The translations under genes and the position numbers were made by a program. Positions 34,154 to 43,157 of a DNA stretch of 48,773 bases are shown in pieces (the first letter of the stretch is position 1; each line of letters begins with the position of its first letter). The stretch comes from Bacteroidota bacterium. GTDB taxonomy: Bacteria > Bacteroidota > Bacteroidia > Bacteroidales > VadinHA17. The DNA is taken from the NCBI GenBank assembly GCA_029552825.1, contig JAKPDL010000076.1, positions 1-48,773 on the forward strand, read 5' to 3'. Below the pieces are notes generated by a model. It made no database searches, was not told the DNA's origin, and saw only the letters and a program-made list of their open reading frames with translations.

Positions 34154-37100
34154 TTATTTAACAGTTTTTATTTCCGGTGGTATCAACTTGTACATTACAG
34201 GTGTTACCAGTCTTGCAAAAAGGGTTGAGGTTATTAAACCCCCTATAATCACATATGCAAGAGGAGAATAAAGAGCTGAACCACTGAGTGCAATTGGCAT
34301 AAGGCCTCCAACAGCTGTTAGTGTGGTTAGAACTACAGGAAGGAATCTTATCTCACCTGCCTTTTGAATTGCTTCATCAAGAGAGACCCCTTCTTCTCTG
34401 AGCTGGTTTGTAAAATCCACAAGCAGTATTGAGTTTTTGATTTCTATTCCGATTAAAGCCACAAAACCAACAGCAGCAGCAAACGAGAGAGTGTTACCCG
34501 TGATATAAAGCATCAGTATACCTCCAATAATTCCTAGAGGTATTACTGATAGTACTATCAGAGTGCCCTTAAATGTTTTGAATTCAAGAAGAAGAATAGT
34601 AAATATCCCGAAAACAGCAATAAGTATTGCCGACCATATTCCGGCAAAACTTTCACGCCTGCTTTCCAGCTCACCTGCAGGGATAATCCTGTAGCCGTCA
34701 GGAAGTTTAAGCTGGTAAAGTTTTTCAAGTACCTGTCTGGTAAGCCGGTCGGTATTGTAGCCTGTCATAACTGATGCCGAAACTGTAATTGACCTTTCCC
34801 TGTTATAATGCTGGATCACAGTGGGTGAATCAGAGAATTCCACCCTGGCAATCTGTGAAAGAGGTATCAGAGAGCCGGTCAGAGAAGCAATATAGATACT
34901 GTTCAGTCTGTCAATATCAGCCTCTCCACGATGAACCTGCCTTACCATCAGGGGGTACTCCTTTCCGTCTGAGTCTCTGAACCTGCCAGCTTCAATACCC
35001 GCAAGGGCAAGCCTGATGGTCCTGTCCACTTCTATTGACGGAATTCCCAGCATTCCTGCCTTCTCCGAATTTACCTCAATCCTGAGGTCGGTAAGCGACT
35101 GACTGAGAGGATTCTTAATATAAATTGTACCGGGTGTGCTTCTGAAGATTTCTTCAATTACCTCCGCATATTTGTAGAGTGTATCCAGGTTGTTACCTAC
35201 AAGCCTGACCGCTATTGCAGCATCAACCGGCATTCCGTTTTCAAATTCATTAACATATATCTTACCATTTGGATAAGTATTCAGAGTATCTCTGAGCCAT
35301 TCAACAAACATTTGCAATTGTTTCAGGTATTCCGGTTTAACCTCGCACATTACTTCACCCAGGGTTGTCTGTCCGCTCTTCTGAAAAGAATTGTAATAAA
35401 TCATCGGATTACCTTTCCCGATATTTGACATAAAATACTTTACTTCGGGCCTTCCTGAAAGGACCGATTCAACAAATTTTACTGCACGGTCGGTCTCATT
35501 TAAATTGCTCCCGCGTGGTGTTTCAACAGTAATCAGGAACTGTGGTATACCTGCTTTCGGGAAAAGGCTGAAACCGATAACCTTAATCAGAAAAAGGGAA
35601 GCTGTAAAAAGTATAGTAGCACCTGTTAAAGTCTTGACCGGATTATTGAGCGACCAGTGCAATGCCTTTGAATATGTGAAGTTTATTGCTTTATGAAAGG
35701 CCCTGAGAACTACGTTTCCTCTCGGATCGGTATTACCTTTGAGCATCCGGCTAGCAATAAATGGTATTATGGTCAGAGCCACAAACAACGAACCTGTAAC
35801 GACGAATGCAATTGTTGTGGGAAGCGATCTCATATACTTACCAGCCATGCCCGGCAGAAACATCAGCGGCAGGAAAGCAAAAATAAGTGTTGCCGTACAG
35901 CCAAGAACCGCAGTACCTATCTGCCTTGTTGCACCTATTGCCGCTTCAGAAGGACTTTTCCCTTCCCTTACCCATCTCGAGATATTTTCAATGACCACAA
36001 TTGAATCATCAACAAGAAGTCCAAGAGCTATAACTCCGCCCACAATACTTAACTGATTAATGCTGAATCCTGTAAAGTAGAGTCCGGTTACACCAATCAT
36101 AAGCGAAAGGGGAATTGAAACAAGAACGGTGCCCGAGGCTCTGAAACCCAGCGGTAGTAAAGTAACAATCACGAGGAAAAATGCGAAAAGAAAATCTTTT
36201 TCAAGACGCGTCAGTTTTCTCCTTACATTCTGCGACTGGTCAAAACCTCTTTCAAGCCTGATCCCCTTCGGCAACTTCTTTTCGAAAGAATCATAAACCT
36301 TATATATATCATTCCTTACCCTGTGGATGTTATAACCTTTTTTCATACTCGCAATTACAAAAGCTGCCTTTTCTCCGTTGTATCTTCCAAAATATTTCTT
36401 ATCCTCATTGCTCCACATTACCTGTGCTACATCTTTCAGGTAAACAATTTGCCCGTTATCAGAGCCTACGATTGTGTTTCTTACATTTTCAACCGACTGA
36501 TATCCACCGGTTGTTCTGATGTTAAATTTCTTTGGTCCTACATCTATACTTCCTGCCGGAATGTTGGCATTTTCACTCTGTATGGCAGCTATAATCCTGC
36601 TTACTGTCAGCTTTAACTGTGCCATTTTACTGAGGTCTATTTCAATCCTTACCTCTTTCGCAGGATAAGCAAGTGCTTCAGCTTTTCGCACTCCCGGTAC
36701 AGACGAGACAAGATCACGAAGTTCTTCGGCATAATCGCCCAGTGTTTCGTAAGATGCTGTTTCTGAAACAATTGCACTTTGAACAATATTTGTATTTCCT
36801 GCCTGAATTTTAATTGCTTCCAGACTGTAAAGTCCTTCAGGAAGTGAAGGCCGAAGAGAATTAAGTTGTCTTAAAATCTCATCATATTTTTTGTCAGGAT
36901 CACTTTCCGCTGTAAATTCAACCACAATCACTGCCACTCCATCCTTTATTTCCGTTTTTATTCTTTTGAGATCTTCAAGCTCATTAATGCTTCTTTCCAC
37001 CTTGTCGACCACAAGTTGTTCAATATCAACAGGGGAAGCTCCCGGGTAAACGGCTATAACCGGAAATATTGGTATCGGAAACTCGGGATCCTCGGCCTGG

Positions 37101-37198
37101 GGTATTTTTATGAAAGAAATTATCCCCATCACAACAAGCATCAAAAACACTATTATCGTAAACTGATAATTTCTGACAGCCAGTTCCGAAATTTTCAT
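34154..37198 (-). CDS. RND efflux permease (AcrB family)
   Basis: This 1014-aa inner-membrane transporter has the RND layout of two similar halves each with a large periplasmic loop. The first membrane segment is at residues of about 15-35. The proton-relay motif sits in ALGLLVDDSIVVIENISRW (Asp-Asp). The second half has FAAAVGFVALIGIEIKNSIL and ALSGSALYSPLAYVIIGGL. It exports drugs, lipids or other hydrophobic compounds driven by protons, together with the adaptor and TolC. The stop of the adaptor gene upstream is 7 bp before this start. The substrate is unknown. Loss of TolC (see that entry) would impair it. Confidence 0.93.
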   Translation of the reverse strand: MKISELAVRNYQFTIIVFLMLVVMGIISFIKIPQAEDPEFPIPIFPVIAVYPGASPVDIEQLVVDKVERSINELEDLKRIKTEIKDGVAVIVVEFTAESDPDKKYDEILRQLNSLRPSLPEGLYSLEAIKIQAGNTNIVQSAIVSETASYETLGDYAEELRDLVSSVPGVRKAEALAYPAKEVRIEIDLSKMAQLKLTVSRIIAAIQSENANIPAGSIDVGPKKFNIRTTGGYQSVENVRNTIVGSDNGQIVYLKDVAQVMWSNEDKKYFGRYNGEKAAFVIASMKKGYNIHRVRNDIYKVYDSFEKKLPKGIRLERGFDQSQNVRRKLTRLEKDFLFAFFLVIVTLLPLGFRASGTVLVSIPLSLMIGVTGLYFTGFSINQLSIVGGVIALGLLVDDSIVVIENISRWVREGKSPSEAAIGATRQIGTAVLGCTATLIFAFLPLMFLPGMAGKYMRSLPTTIAFVVTGSLFVALTIIPFIASRMLKGNTDPRGNVVLRAFHKAINFTYSKALHWSLNNPVKTLTGATILFTASLFLIKVIGFSLFPKAGIPQFLITVETPRGSNLNETDRAVKFVESVLSGRPEVKYFMSNIGKGNPMIYYNSFQKSGQTTLGEVMCEVKPEYLKQLQMFVEWLRDTLNTYPNGKIYVNEFENGMPVDAAIAVRLVGNNLDTLYKYAEVIEEIFRSTPGTIYIKNPLSQSLTDLRIEVNSEKAGMLGIPSIEVDRTIRLALAGIEAGRFRDSDGKEYPLMVRQVHRGEADIDRLNSIYIASLTGSLIPLSQIARVEFSDSPTVIQHYNRERSITVSASVMTGYNTDRLTRQVLEKLYQLKLPDGYRIIPAGELESRRESFAGIWSAILIAVFGIFTILLLEFKTFKGTLIVLSVIPLGIIGGILMLYITGNTLSFAAAVGFVALIGIEIKNSILLVDFTNQLREEGVSLDEAIQKAGEIRFLPVVLTTLTAVGGLMPIALSGSALYSPLAYVIIGGLITSTLFARLVTPVMYKLIPPEIKTVK

Positions 37199-37205
37199 AA
37201 CAGCT

Positions 37206-38237
37206 TTAATTTAAGACATTTACTTTCATACCGTCCTTCAGATAAGCTGCGCCTTCAGAAACAACAAGGGTAACGTCTCCTGGAAGATTCTCCACTGCTA
37301 TTTCTGACCCCCGGATGCCCGTTATAACCACTTTTATCTTTTTCACTGTTGATGAATCAGTTAGGGCAAAGATGTACCCTGTATTACCGTCAGCATCAAC
37401 AACTGAGCCTGCCGGAACATAAACGGTATTTTTGCTTACCGACGGAAATATATCAACACCTGCAATAAATCCGGCTGCTAATCTGTAGCCGCCATCGCTG
37501 AAACGGATTTCCACATCGAAAGTACCTGTAAGAGGCCCTGCAAGTTCACCTGTTTTCTCAACAATACCCGGCAAGCGTACTCCAGGCCATGCATCGGGCA
37601 TTACCACAGCAGAATCACCCTGTCTCACCCTGATTATATCCCTGTCGGCAAGCCCGGCTGTCACCTTCCACATTTTGCCTGAAAGGCCGAAAAGAAAAAC
37701 AGGATAACCCGCCGCAACCAGCTCGTTTTCACGTACAAGCTGTTTAAGTATTATTCCATCGGCCGGTGCGACAATTTTTGACCGTTCGAGATTAAAGTTT
37801 GCTATATCGAGGTTCGACTTTGCCATATTAAGCGCCGTAGTTGCGTTCTGAAGCTGTTCAAGCGTTGCCACACTATCGGCATAAAGATTTCTGACCCTTG
37901 TGTAATCCCGTAATGCCTTTTCATAGGCATTGCGGGCAAGTTCTGCCTGCGAACTGATTTCAGAAAGATTAAGTGAGGCAAGCAGTGTCCCTTTCTTAAC
38001 ACGGTCACCTTCTTTAACTAAAATATGCTCAACTATACCCCCTGTCTTGAATGAGAGCTTTATCTCTTCTTCTGGCATGATTACACCTGCTGCATGCACA
38101 GGCAGACTCTCCTGTGAAGATGCAACTGAAACCACCTTAACATTATTCAAATCTGCAACAATGTGTTGTTCCTGTCTGCTTTTACAGGATAACACCAGAA
38201 ATTGCAGAATTAATAAAAACAGAATTTCTTTTTTCAT
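37206..38237 (-). CDS. RND membrane-fusion adaptor lipoprotein
   Basis: This 343-aa periplasmic adaptor links the RND permease and TolC. The signal peptide has a lipobox LSCK with Cys18, so it is a lipid-anchored adaptor. The lipoyl/barrel-sandwich halves are IKLSFKTGGIVEHILVKEGD and KIVAPADGIILKQLVRENEL, flanking a coiled-coil hairpin (residues of about 105-155, LARNAYEKALRDYTRVRN and NATTALNMAKSNLDIANFNL). The C-terminal beta domain follows. The gene overlaps the tolC frame by 4 bp (ATGA) and is translated just before the permease. Confidence 0.92.
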   Translation of the reverse strand: MKKEILFLLILQFLVLSCKSRQEQHIVADLNNVKVVSVASSQESLPVHAAGVIMPEEEIKLSFKTGGIVEHILVKEGDRVKKGTLLASLNLSEISSQAELARNAYEKALRDYTRVRNLYADSVATLEQLQNATTALNMAKSNLDIANFNLERSKIVAPADGIILKQLVRENELVAAGYPVFLFGLSGKMWKVTAGLADRDIIRVRQGDSAVVMPDAWPGVRLPGIVEKTGELAGPLTGTFDVEIRFSDGGYRLAAGFIAGVDIFPSVSKNTVYVPAGSVVDADGNTGYIFALTDSSTVKKIKVVITGIRGSEIAVENLPGDVTLVVSEGAAYLKDGMKVNVLN

Positions 38238-39604
38238 TTTATAGAAAATTTTTCGTATATATCTGAATTTATTACTGTTACTCTTTCAAAATCGGCGAAA
38301 CAAGAGAGGTAATTAAACTTTGATATTACAAGATTCTCTTCAGCCTGTGTCAGATTTGAGCGTGCATCAAGAAATTCAAGCAGGCTTGCCTGCCCTTCTT
38401 CATATTTTCTCTGCACTAGCCGGAACCCTTCTGAAGCATTTCTGAGCCTTTTCTCCGCAGTTAGTATCTCTTTTTCTGAAGTAAAGAGTTCACTCAAAGT
38501 TGTAAGTACTTCCAGCTCAATCTTTTTCTTTGCCTCTTCGAGCTTCGAATCGGCTTCGGCTTTATCAAGCATGGCCTGCCTTATTTTTGCACGGTTACGG
38601 TAACCTTCAAATAAGGTCCATGTAAGAACAGCTGAGGCCTGAAGATAATCCTGCTCTTTGTTGAATCTATATTCTTCACCCTGAAATCCGTAATCAAACA
38701 CAAAATAGATGTCGGGAAGTTTATTTGCCTGGTTCATCTTAACCTGCAACTCTGCCATATTCTGATATTTCCTGAGCTTTTCGAGTTCCTCCCTGCCAGA
38801 AATGGCAGAATAAGTGTATTGTTCAGTAACAGGACTGATAGTAGGGAAACTGTCGGGAAAAGAGGTGATTACCGGTGTCTCCAGTGGCCGGTTCAAAAGA
38901 AAATTGAAATAGGCAACCGCAGTTTTCCTATTGTTTTCAGCCCTTTGAAGCTCCTGTTCATACCTTGCAAGTTCAGATTCGGAGCGGTAAACAAAATCTT
39001 TTGTAACCTTGTCATTTTCAAAGAGTTTCCTGCTTACCCGTACATTTTCCTCAAGAAGCTTTCCTGTCTCTTTAAGAATATCAAGCATCGCACTGGCCAT
39101 TGCAACATTGTAATAGGCTTTCTTTATTTCTGCTATGAGTTCTCTTCTGTATTGATTCAAATCAACTTCATTGTAAAGATTTATCTCTTTCCTTATCTGT
39201 GTGTTAAAATAAATTTCCGGACTGAAGACAGGTTGAGTAACCCTTATTTTAGTTTCATGTTCTCTCGGACGCAGAAACTTTATAACCTGATCATCAATTG
39301 GAGAGAAGAGATTTGAATGGGTAAGAGCATTAAGTGTCATGAAAACTGGATTCATGAGAGTGCCGGCAGGAAATTCAATAGTCCTGCCACCTTCTGAACG
39401 TGTGTACCTTGCAATAAAGCTTATTCCCGGGTAGAAAAGAGCCCTTGCTTCCCTGAGTGCTTCCAGACTTTTCTGGCAGTCGAGAGTCTTCTGTTTCAGC
39501 ACCAGGTTATTTTCAAGTCCATACTGAATATACTCTTCTAGAGATTCCTGACCGCAGAGAAAAGGTGAAAATTAAACTGCTGCAAAAAGAATATATTTTT
39601 TCAT
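38234..39604 (-). pseudogene. TolC-family outer-membrane efflux protein with in-frame TAA in the signal peptide
   Basis: From ATG 39604 (12 bp after marR) the frame reads MKKYILFAAV, then TAA (39572-39574), then FSPFLCGQESLEEYIQYGLE, a normal TolC start. Everything downstream is intact up to the TGA at 38234-38236, including two TolC repeats (AEIKKAYYNVAMASAMLDIL and EVLTTLSELFTSEKEILTAE). The TAA lies in the hydrophobic core, where Leu (TTA) would be natural. A start at GTG 39502 would lose the signal peptide and first helix, so export would fail. The operon marR-tolC-mfp-rnd is otherwise complete and tightly spaced. A real nonsense mutation, a readthrough site or a sequence error are all possible. 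Confidence 0.82.
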
Positions 39605-39616
39605 TTTTCTGAATTT

Positions 39617-40072
39617 TTATCTTTTATCTATCCTCTCTTTCATATTTTTCAGAATAGCATCAAAAAGTCTTCCGACCAGTTCCGCATCCTCAGGCTTCGC
39701 CTGACGGTATAGTGAACCGGCAAACGCAAATAGTTCCTTTCGAAATGACTCCTGAGCCCTGTAAACCGTTAGCCCCTTTTCTGTAAGATTCAACAAAACC
39801 TCTTTTTTGTTTTTTGTCTGCTTTCGCAGAATGAGCCCTTTTGCAGAAAGTTTCCTGATAGTCTGTGAAATAGCACCCTTTGTCACACCCATAAGTTCTG
39901 CAAGACGTGTAATATTCAATCCCTGATTCCTCCCAATCATTGCAAGAGTATGAACCTCAGTAAAATATAACATGTCACCCGTTCCGTAATCTTTTGGTTT
40001 TCTGGTTATTAGAGAATACAGATGAAGTATTCTGAGAAACTGGTCAATAAGTTTCTGAAGCTCTTTTTCCAT
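39617..40072 (-). CDS. MarR family transcriptional repressor
   Basis: This 151-aa winged-helix protein has the recognition region LNITRLAELMGVTKGAISQT followed by IRKLSAKGLILRKQTKNKKE, the MarR wing. An N-terminal dimerisation helix (QKLIDQFLRILHLYSLI) and a C-terminal helix complete the fold. It is first in the efflux operon, and tolC begins 12 bp after its stop. Its promoter carries two inverted repeats with the same half-site, GTTTAG-N3-CTAAAC, which are the likely operators. Effector release by an efflux substrate is inferred from the family. Confidence 0.92.
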   Translation of the reverse strand: MEKELQKLIDQFLRILHLYSLITRKPKDYGTGDMLYFTEVHTLAMIGRNQGLNITRLAELMGVTKGAISQTIRKLSAKGLILRKQTKNKKEVLLNLTEKGLTVYRAQESFRKELFAFAGSLYRQAKPEDAELVGRLFDAILKNMKERIDKR

Positions 40073-40080
40073 TTCTTATA

Positions 40081-40099
40081 TTGTTTAGATGCTAAACAA
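40081..40099 (-). promoter_or_regulatory. MarR operator 1
   Basis: TTGTTTAG-ATG-CTAAACAA is a perfect 8-bp-arm inverted repeat 9 bp before the marR start. It covers the transcription start and the end of the -7 box on the minus strand. Confidence 0.75.
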
Positions 40100-40128
40100 A
40101 ATTATAAAAAGTTTAGATACTAAACAAA
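40097..40128 (-). promoter_or_regulatory. Promoter of the marR efflux operon
   Basis: Read on the minus strand, TTTG (40125-40128) and TAATTTTG (40097-40104) are separated by 20 bp, an exact fit to the Bacteroidota consensus. Two MarR operators overlap it. Confidence 0.75.
40111..40125 (-). promoter_or_regulatory. MarR operator 2
   Basis: GTTTAG-ATA-CTAAAC repeats the half-sites of operator 1 with its centre 28 bp away. It occupies the -33/-7 spacer, so binding should block RNA polymerase. Confidence 0.75.
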
Positions 40129-40259
40129 TTTTAAGTAAATTCATTGAAAAACTCTGGAGCTCTTATTTGGGGCCCCTTTGTCTAAGGAAGAATATATTTG
40201 AAAATCTTCAGGATTAGCAGGGAACCGCTGCCGGATTATCTAAGGTTTCCGTACGGTTG

Positions 40260-40727
40260 TTATTTTCTGGATTGTTTGTATTTGCTGATATATTTTTTAC
40301 GAAACTCCTTAAGTAAAGCTTCCTCTTCCTCTCCTTTCTTTACTCCTTCAATAAGAATTTTGCAAAGGCCCTCTATAACATCATCCGGGAAACCTGCCGC
40401 TACGGCATAACGTCTTATCATCTTTTTCTCAGCTTCCGTTATCACATTGTCTGAGAGAATAAGCTCGGTGATATTGTAAAGTTCAAAGAATTTATCCTCA
40501 AGACTGTATGGCGGATGATAATTTAAAGGATGCTCATTATTTATAATGTCATCTATTTCCGGGTCGGTAAGCCCGAATTTCCTTCCTTCTTTATGAAGAA
40601 TCTCCATCACAGTTTCGCTTATTTTCCCGTCAAGTTTCGCAACCTGAACCAGATGAATGAAATGATCCCTGTTGATTCGTTTACCTGTGCTGGTAATAAA
40701 ATTTGAGAAATTCATATTAGCATACAT
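40260..40727 (-). CDS. TerB-like helical protein
   Basis: This 155-aa protein is probably all-helical. The central part fits the TerB/DjlA-type domain: HFIHLVQVAKLDGKISETVM and IHKEGRK-like helices, then ITEAEKKMIRRYAVAAGFPD, with paired acidic positions (DGKIS, ITEAE) as in metal- or partner-binding TerB folds. The C-terminus is a Lys/Glu-rich helix. No ter operon genes are nearby, so a link to tellurite resistance is not supported. A second in-frame ATG at 40715 is an alternative start. Divergent from the methyltransferase-like gene. Confidence 0.72.
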   Translation of the reverse strand: MYANMNFSNFITSTGKRINRDHFIHLVQVAKLDGKISETVMEILHKEGRKFGLTDPEIDDIINNEHPLNYHPPYSLEDKFFELYNITELILSDNVITEAEKKMIRRYAVAAGFPDDVIEGLCKILIEGVKKGEEEEALLKEFRKKYISKYKQSRK

Positions 40728-40871
40728 TTGAGAAGCAAAATTATATAAAAGTCTGTCACACTTATCTCATCACAGTAAAAAACATTTAAAATTCTGTTTT
40801 GTTCTTAAGAAAATAAGGTATTGGAATAAAATAGGAAAATCATTTGTCATTAATTATAAAAGACTACTATT

Positions 40872-41561
40872 ATGAAAAATACATTTCTTTGCAGGATGTG
40901 GTTTATTCTACTACTTTTTACATTATTTCTTACTCCTGTGGCAAATAGTCAGAGTTTAAAAGAAAATCCAGCGCTCGATGAGCAGGTAAGGAAATTCCTT
41001 AATGAAAACTCACGAAGGTGGTACGACATGAATGTACCTGAGGTTGACGGGAAACTTTTATATGATATAATTATCAAAAACAACTACAAAAGTGCTCTTG
41101 AAATAGGCACTTCAACTGGTCATTCCGGCATCTGGATTGCATGGGCATTAAGTAAAACAGGTGGCAAACTCATCACAATTGAAATTGATGAGGGCCGTCA
41201 CAGGCAGGCTGTTGAGAATTTCAAAAAAGCAGGGCTATCAGAGTACATTGACGCCAGGCTTGCTGATGCACATCAGCTTGTAAAAGAGTTAAAAGGTCCT
41301 TTTGATTTCATTTTCAGTGATGCTGACAAGGAATGGTATAAAAATTATTTCATAGAGCTCGACCCAAAATTAAAGGTTGGAGGATGTTTCACGGCTCACA
41401 ATGTATATGATTATGGATCTGGAGGCAGGGGTTCAAGGGGTGGTTTTAGAAGCGGGCAGCAGGAATTTCTTGAGTATGTCCGCAGTCTCCCGAATTATGA
41501 AACAACCGTCGACAACCGTGGTGGTGGAGTATCGATAAGCTATAAGAAAAGTTCCAGATAA
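40872..41561 (+). CDS. O-methyltransferase-like protein with signal peptide
   Basis: This 229-aa protein begins with a clear export signal (MKNTFLCRMWFILLLFTLFL then TPVANSQ). The mature part reads as a class I SAM-dependent methyltransferase of the O-methyltransferase family 3 type: SALEIGTSTGHSGIWIAWAL (SAM motif I), LITIEIDEGRHRQAVENF, ARLADAHQLVKEL and FDFIFSDADKEWYKNYF. The C-terminal part has a Gly/Ser/Arg-rich insert near residues 185-197. SAM is not expected in the periplasm, so either the leader is retained as a membrane anchor, or the ligand or activity has changed. Its function is unknown. Confidence 0.8.
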   Translation: MKNTFLCRMWFILLLFTLFLTPVANSQSLKENPALDEQVRKFLNENSRRWYDMNVPEVDGKLLYDIIIKNNYKSALEIGTSTGHSGIWIAWALSKTGGKLITIEIDEGRHRQAVENFKKAGLSEYIDARLADAHQLVKELKGPFDFIFSDADKEWYKNYFIELDPKLKVGGCFTAHNVYDYGSGGRGSRGGFRSGQQEFLEYVRSLPNYETTVDNRGGGVSISYKKSSR

Positions 41562-41567
41562 CCGGCA

Positions 41568-42776
41568 TCAAATCCCCAACTTTGCCTTTATGGCAGGAGG
41601 CACACCATTTTTATGCACCATAATAAAAATGGTTTTTGCCCGTACATAATTTTCTGACATGTTCAGATAGCCACCAAACGGATTTCTTTCGGTACCCCAT
41701 GAATTTTTCGTCTTGTAATACTTTGTGCCGTACTGGTCTTTCAGCAACCCCGTAATGTGCATCATATGGTCGTCGGTGGTAGAAAAATTTTCATAACCTG
41801 CCTGCCTAATTTCCTGTGTTACCTTAATTTCAGGAACAGGACGGTTTCCCGCAGTCTTGGTATAAATAACCTGAGATCCCTCATTTTCTGCTCTTCCCAT
41901 GGACGTGGAATAATTGTCGCCCCCTTCTGTTGCAGGCAAAATCGCTATCCCTCTTGAGTGCATGAAACCACTTTCGCTCACATCTCCATCCCATGCAATG
42001 GTATACCCATTGGTGAGTGAATAATCCATTATCTGTATAAGCTCATCAAGAGGCACATTGTAAAATTTTTCCATACGCCAGTTGTCGGGTACCTCAACAA
42101 CCCCCCTCGTATAAAAAGGGAAATGAGTAAATGATGTTATCTCAACATAATCTTCAGGATTTATTCCCAGACTTGCTGCAAATGATTTCGGTGTATAACT
42201 CTTCCCCTGGTATGTAAATGTTTCAGGAACTTTTCCGAAGTAGATATCAAAAATTGCATCCACAATCTGATGGTACTGCGGGCTTTCATTTTTCCTTCGA
42301 ACCGGAACTTCTGCCACAGCATTTATGAAAGCATTCAGTTCGCTGTGATTATGAATTGTCGATCCATAGTTGAGGCCAGAATAAACTTCTTCAGGTACTA
42401 TGCCTTCCCTCGAAAACACTATCATCCAGTCGTGTGCAAGGCTGCCTTCACCAAGGTTACCCCTGCCCTGCCTCAGGTAATTGTCTTTAAGCTTATCAAT
42501 ATAATTATACCTTACAACAAACATTTCCGAAAGATCATACTCTCCCCTACCCATCCTCAGAAGTTCAGACTCTATGAATGAAGTGGTTGCAAAACACCAG
42601 CATGTGCCGGTGATTGCCTGATTCTTTACTGATGTGGCTTTAAGGTCTGCCACCGTAGTAAAAACATATCCTTCATCAGTTGAAGTCTGCTTCTGTGATG
42701 CAGTTTTTATTTGCTGGGCAAAAACCGGAAAAACAATGCTCAGAAGGAAAAGTGAAGCAAATAATTTAGTTTTCAT
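41568..42776 (-). CDS. C1 family (bleomycin hydrolase/PepC-like) cysteine peptidase
   Basis: The protein is 402 aa from ATG 42776. A TTG at 42785 is less likely since this start gives a signal peptide ending PVFAQQ. The papain-like catalytic residues can be placed: Gln53 in KNQAITG, Cys59 in GTCWCFATTS, His near 337 in DDHMMHITG and Asn near 358 in KNSWGTE. Members of the C1B branch act as aminopeptidases, usually in the cytoplasm, whereas this one appears exported. It is last in a tight operon with yraN, a response regulator and a histidine kinase. Confidence 0.9.
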   Translation of the reverse strand: MKTKLFASLFLLSIVFPVFAQQIKTASQKQTSTDEGYVFTTVADLKATSVKNQAITGTCWCFATTSFIESELLRMGRGEYDLSEMFVVRYNYIDKLKDNYLRQGRGNLGEGSLAHDWMIVFSREGIVPEEVYSGLNYGSTIHNHSELNAFINAVAEVPVRRKNESPQYHQIVDAIFDIYFGKVPETFTYQGKSYTPKSFAASLGINPEDYVEITSFTHFPFYTRGVVEVPDNWRMEKFYNVPLDELIQIMDYSLTNGYTIAWDGDVSESGFMHSRGIAILPATEGGDNYSTSMGRAENEGSQVIYTKTAGNRPVPEIKVTQEIRQAGYENFSTTDDHMMHITGLLKDQYGTKYYKTKNSWGTERNPFGGYLNMSENYVRAKTIFIMVHKNGVPPAIKAKLGI

Positions 42777-42786
42777 ATAATTCAAT

Positions 42787-43152
42787 TTATCTCAATGTGG
42801 AATAAAATGCGTCTTCTATGTGTTCAACAGTAAATGATTTTCCGTCGGAAATAACCGTTATGACATCGAACCGGCTCTCCTTGTCAATATTGTAAATCCT
42901 TATGTAACTGTCGGCAGCATATATGATCATTTTCTGTTTTTTATCAGTTACGGCATCACGTGGATGGATATAATAATCGTCCTTTCGTGTTTTAACCTCC
43001 ACAAAAACCACATAATTATCGTTCTCTGCAACAATATCAATTTCCTTCTGGCCCGATTTCCAGTTCCGGTGTCTGATTTTATAGCCTTTTTCCACCAGAT
43101 GGCGGACTGCTATATCTTCACCTGCCGGGCCTATGTTATTAATGTCGGCCAT
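42787..43152 (-). CDS. YraN (UPF0102) family protein
   Basis: The 121-aa protein fits UPF0102: GPAGEDIAVRHLVEKGYKI and HRNWKSGQKEIDIVAENDNY, then VVFVEVKTRKDD, the Holliday-resolvase-like nuclease core with Glu, Asp and E-x-K residues. A nuclease role is suggested by the fold only and is not established. The start is 5 bp after the response-regulator stop and the stop is 10 bp before the C1 peptidase start, so the four genes form one operon. Confidence 0.88.
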   Translation of the reverse strand: MADINNIGPAGEDIAVRHLVEKGYKIRHRNWKSGQKEIDIVAENDNYVVFVEVKTRKDDYYIHPRDAVTDKKQKMIIYAADSYIRIYNIDKESRFDVITVISDGKSFTVEHIEDAFYSTLR

Positions 43153-43157
43153 TTTAT

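Noticed and set aside
38234-39502. TolC gene starting at GTG 39502
   Set aside because: This start lacks the signal peptide and the first helix. The true N-terminus is seen in the same frame from 39604, interrupted by TAA.
9438-39574. Reassignment of TAA as a sense codon
   Set aside because: Many intact genes here (for example the glycosyltransferase, S46 peptidase, glnS and ThuA genes) end properly in TAA followed by unrelated sequence.
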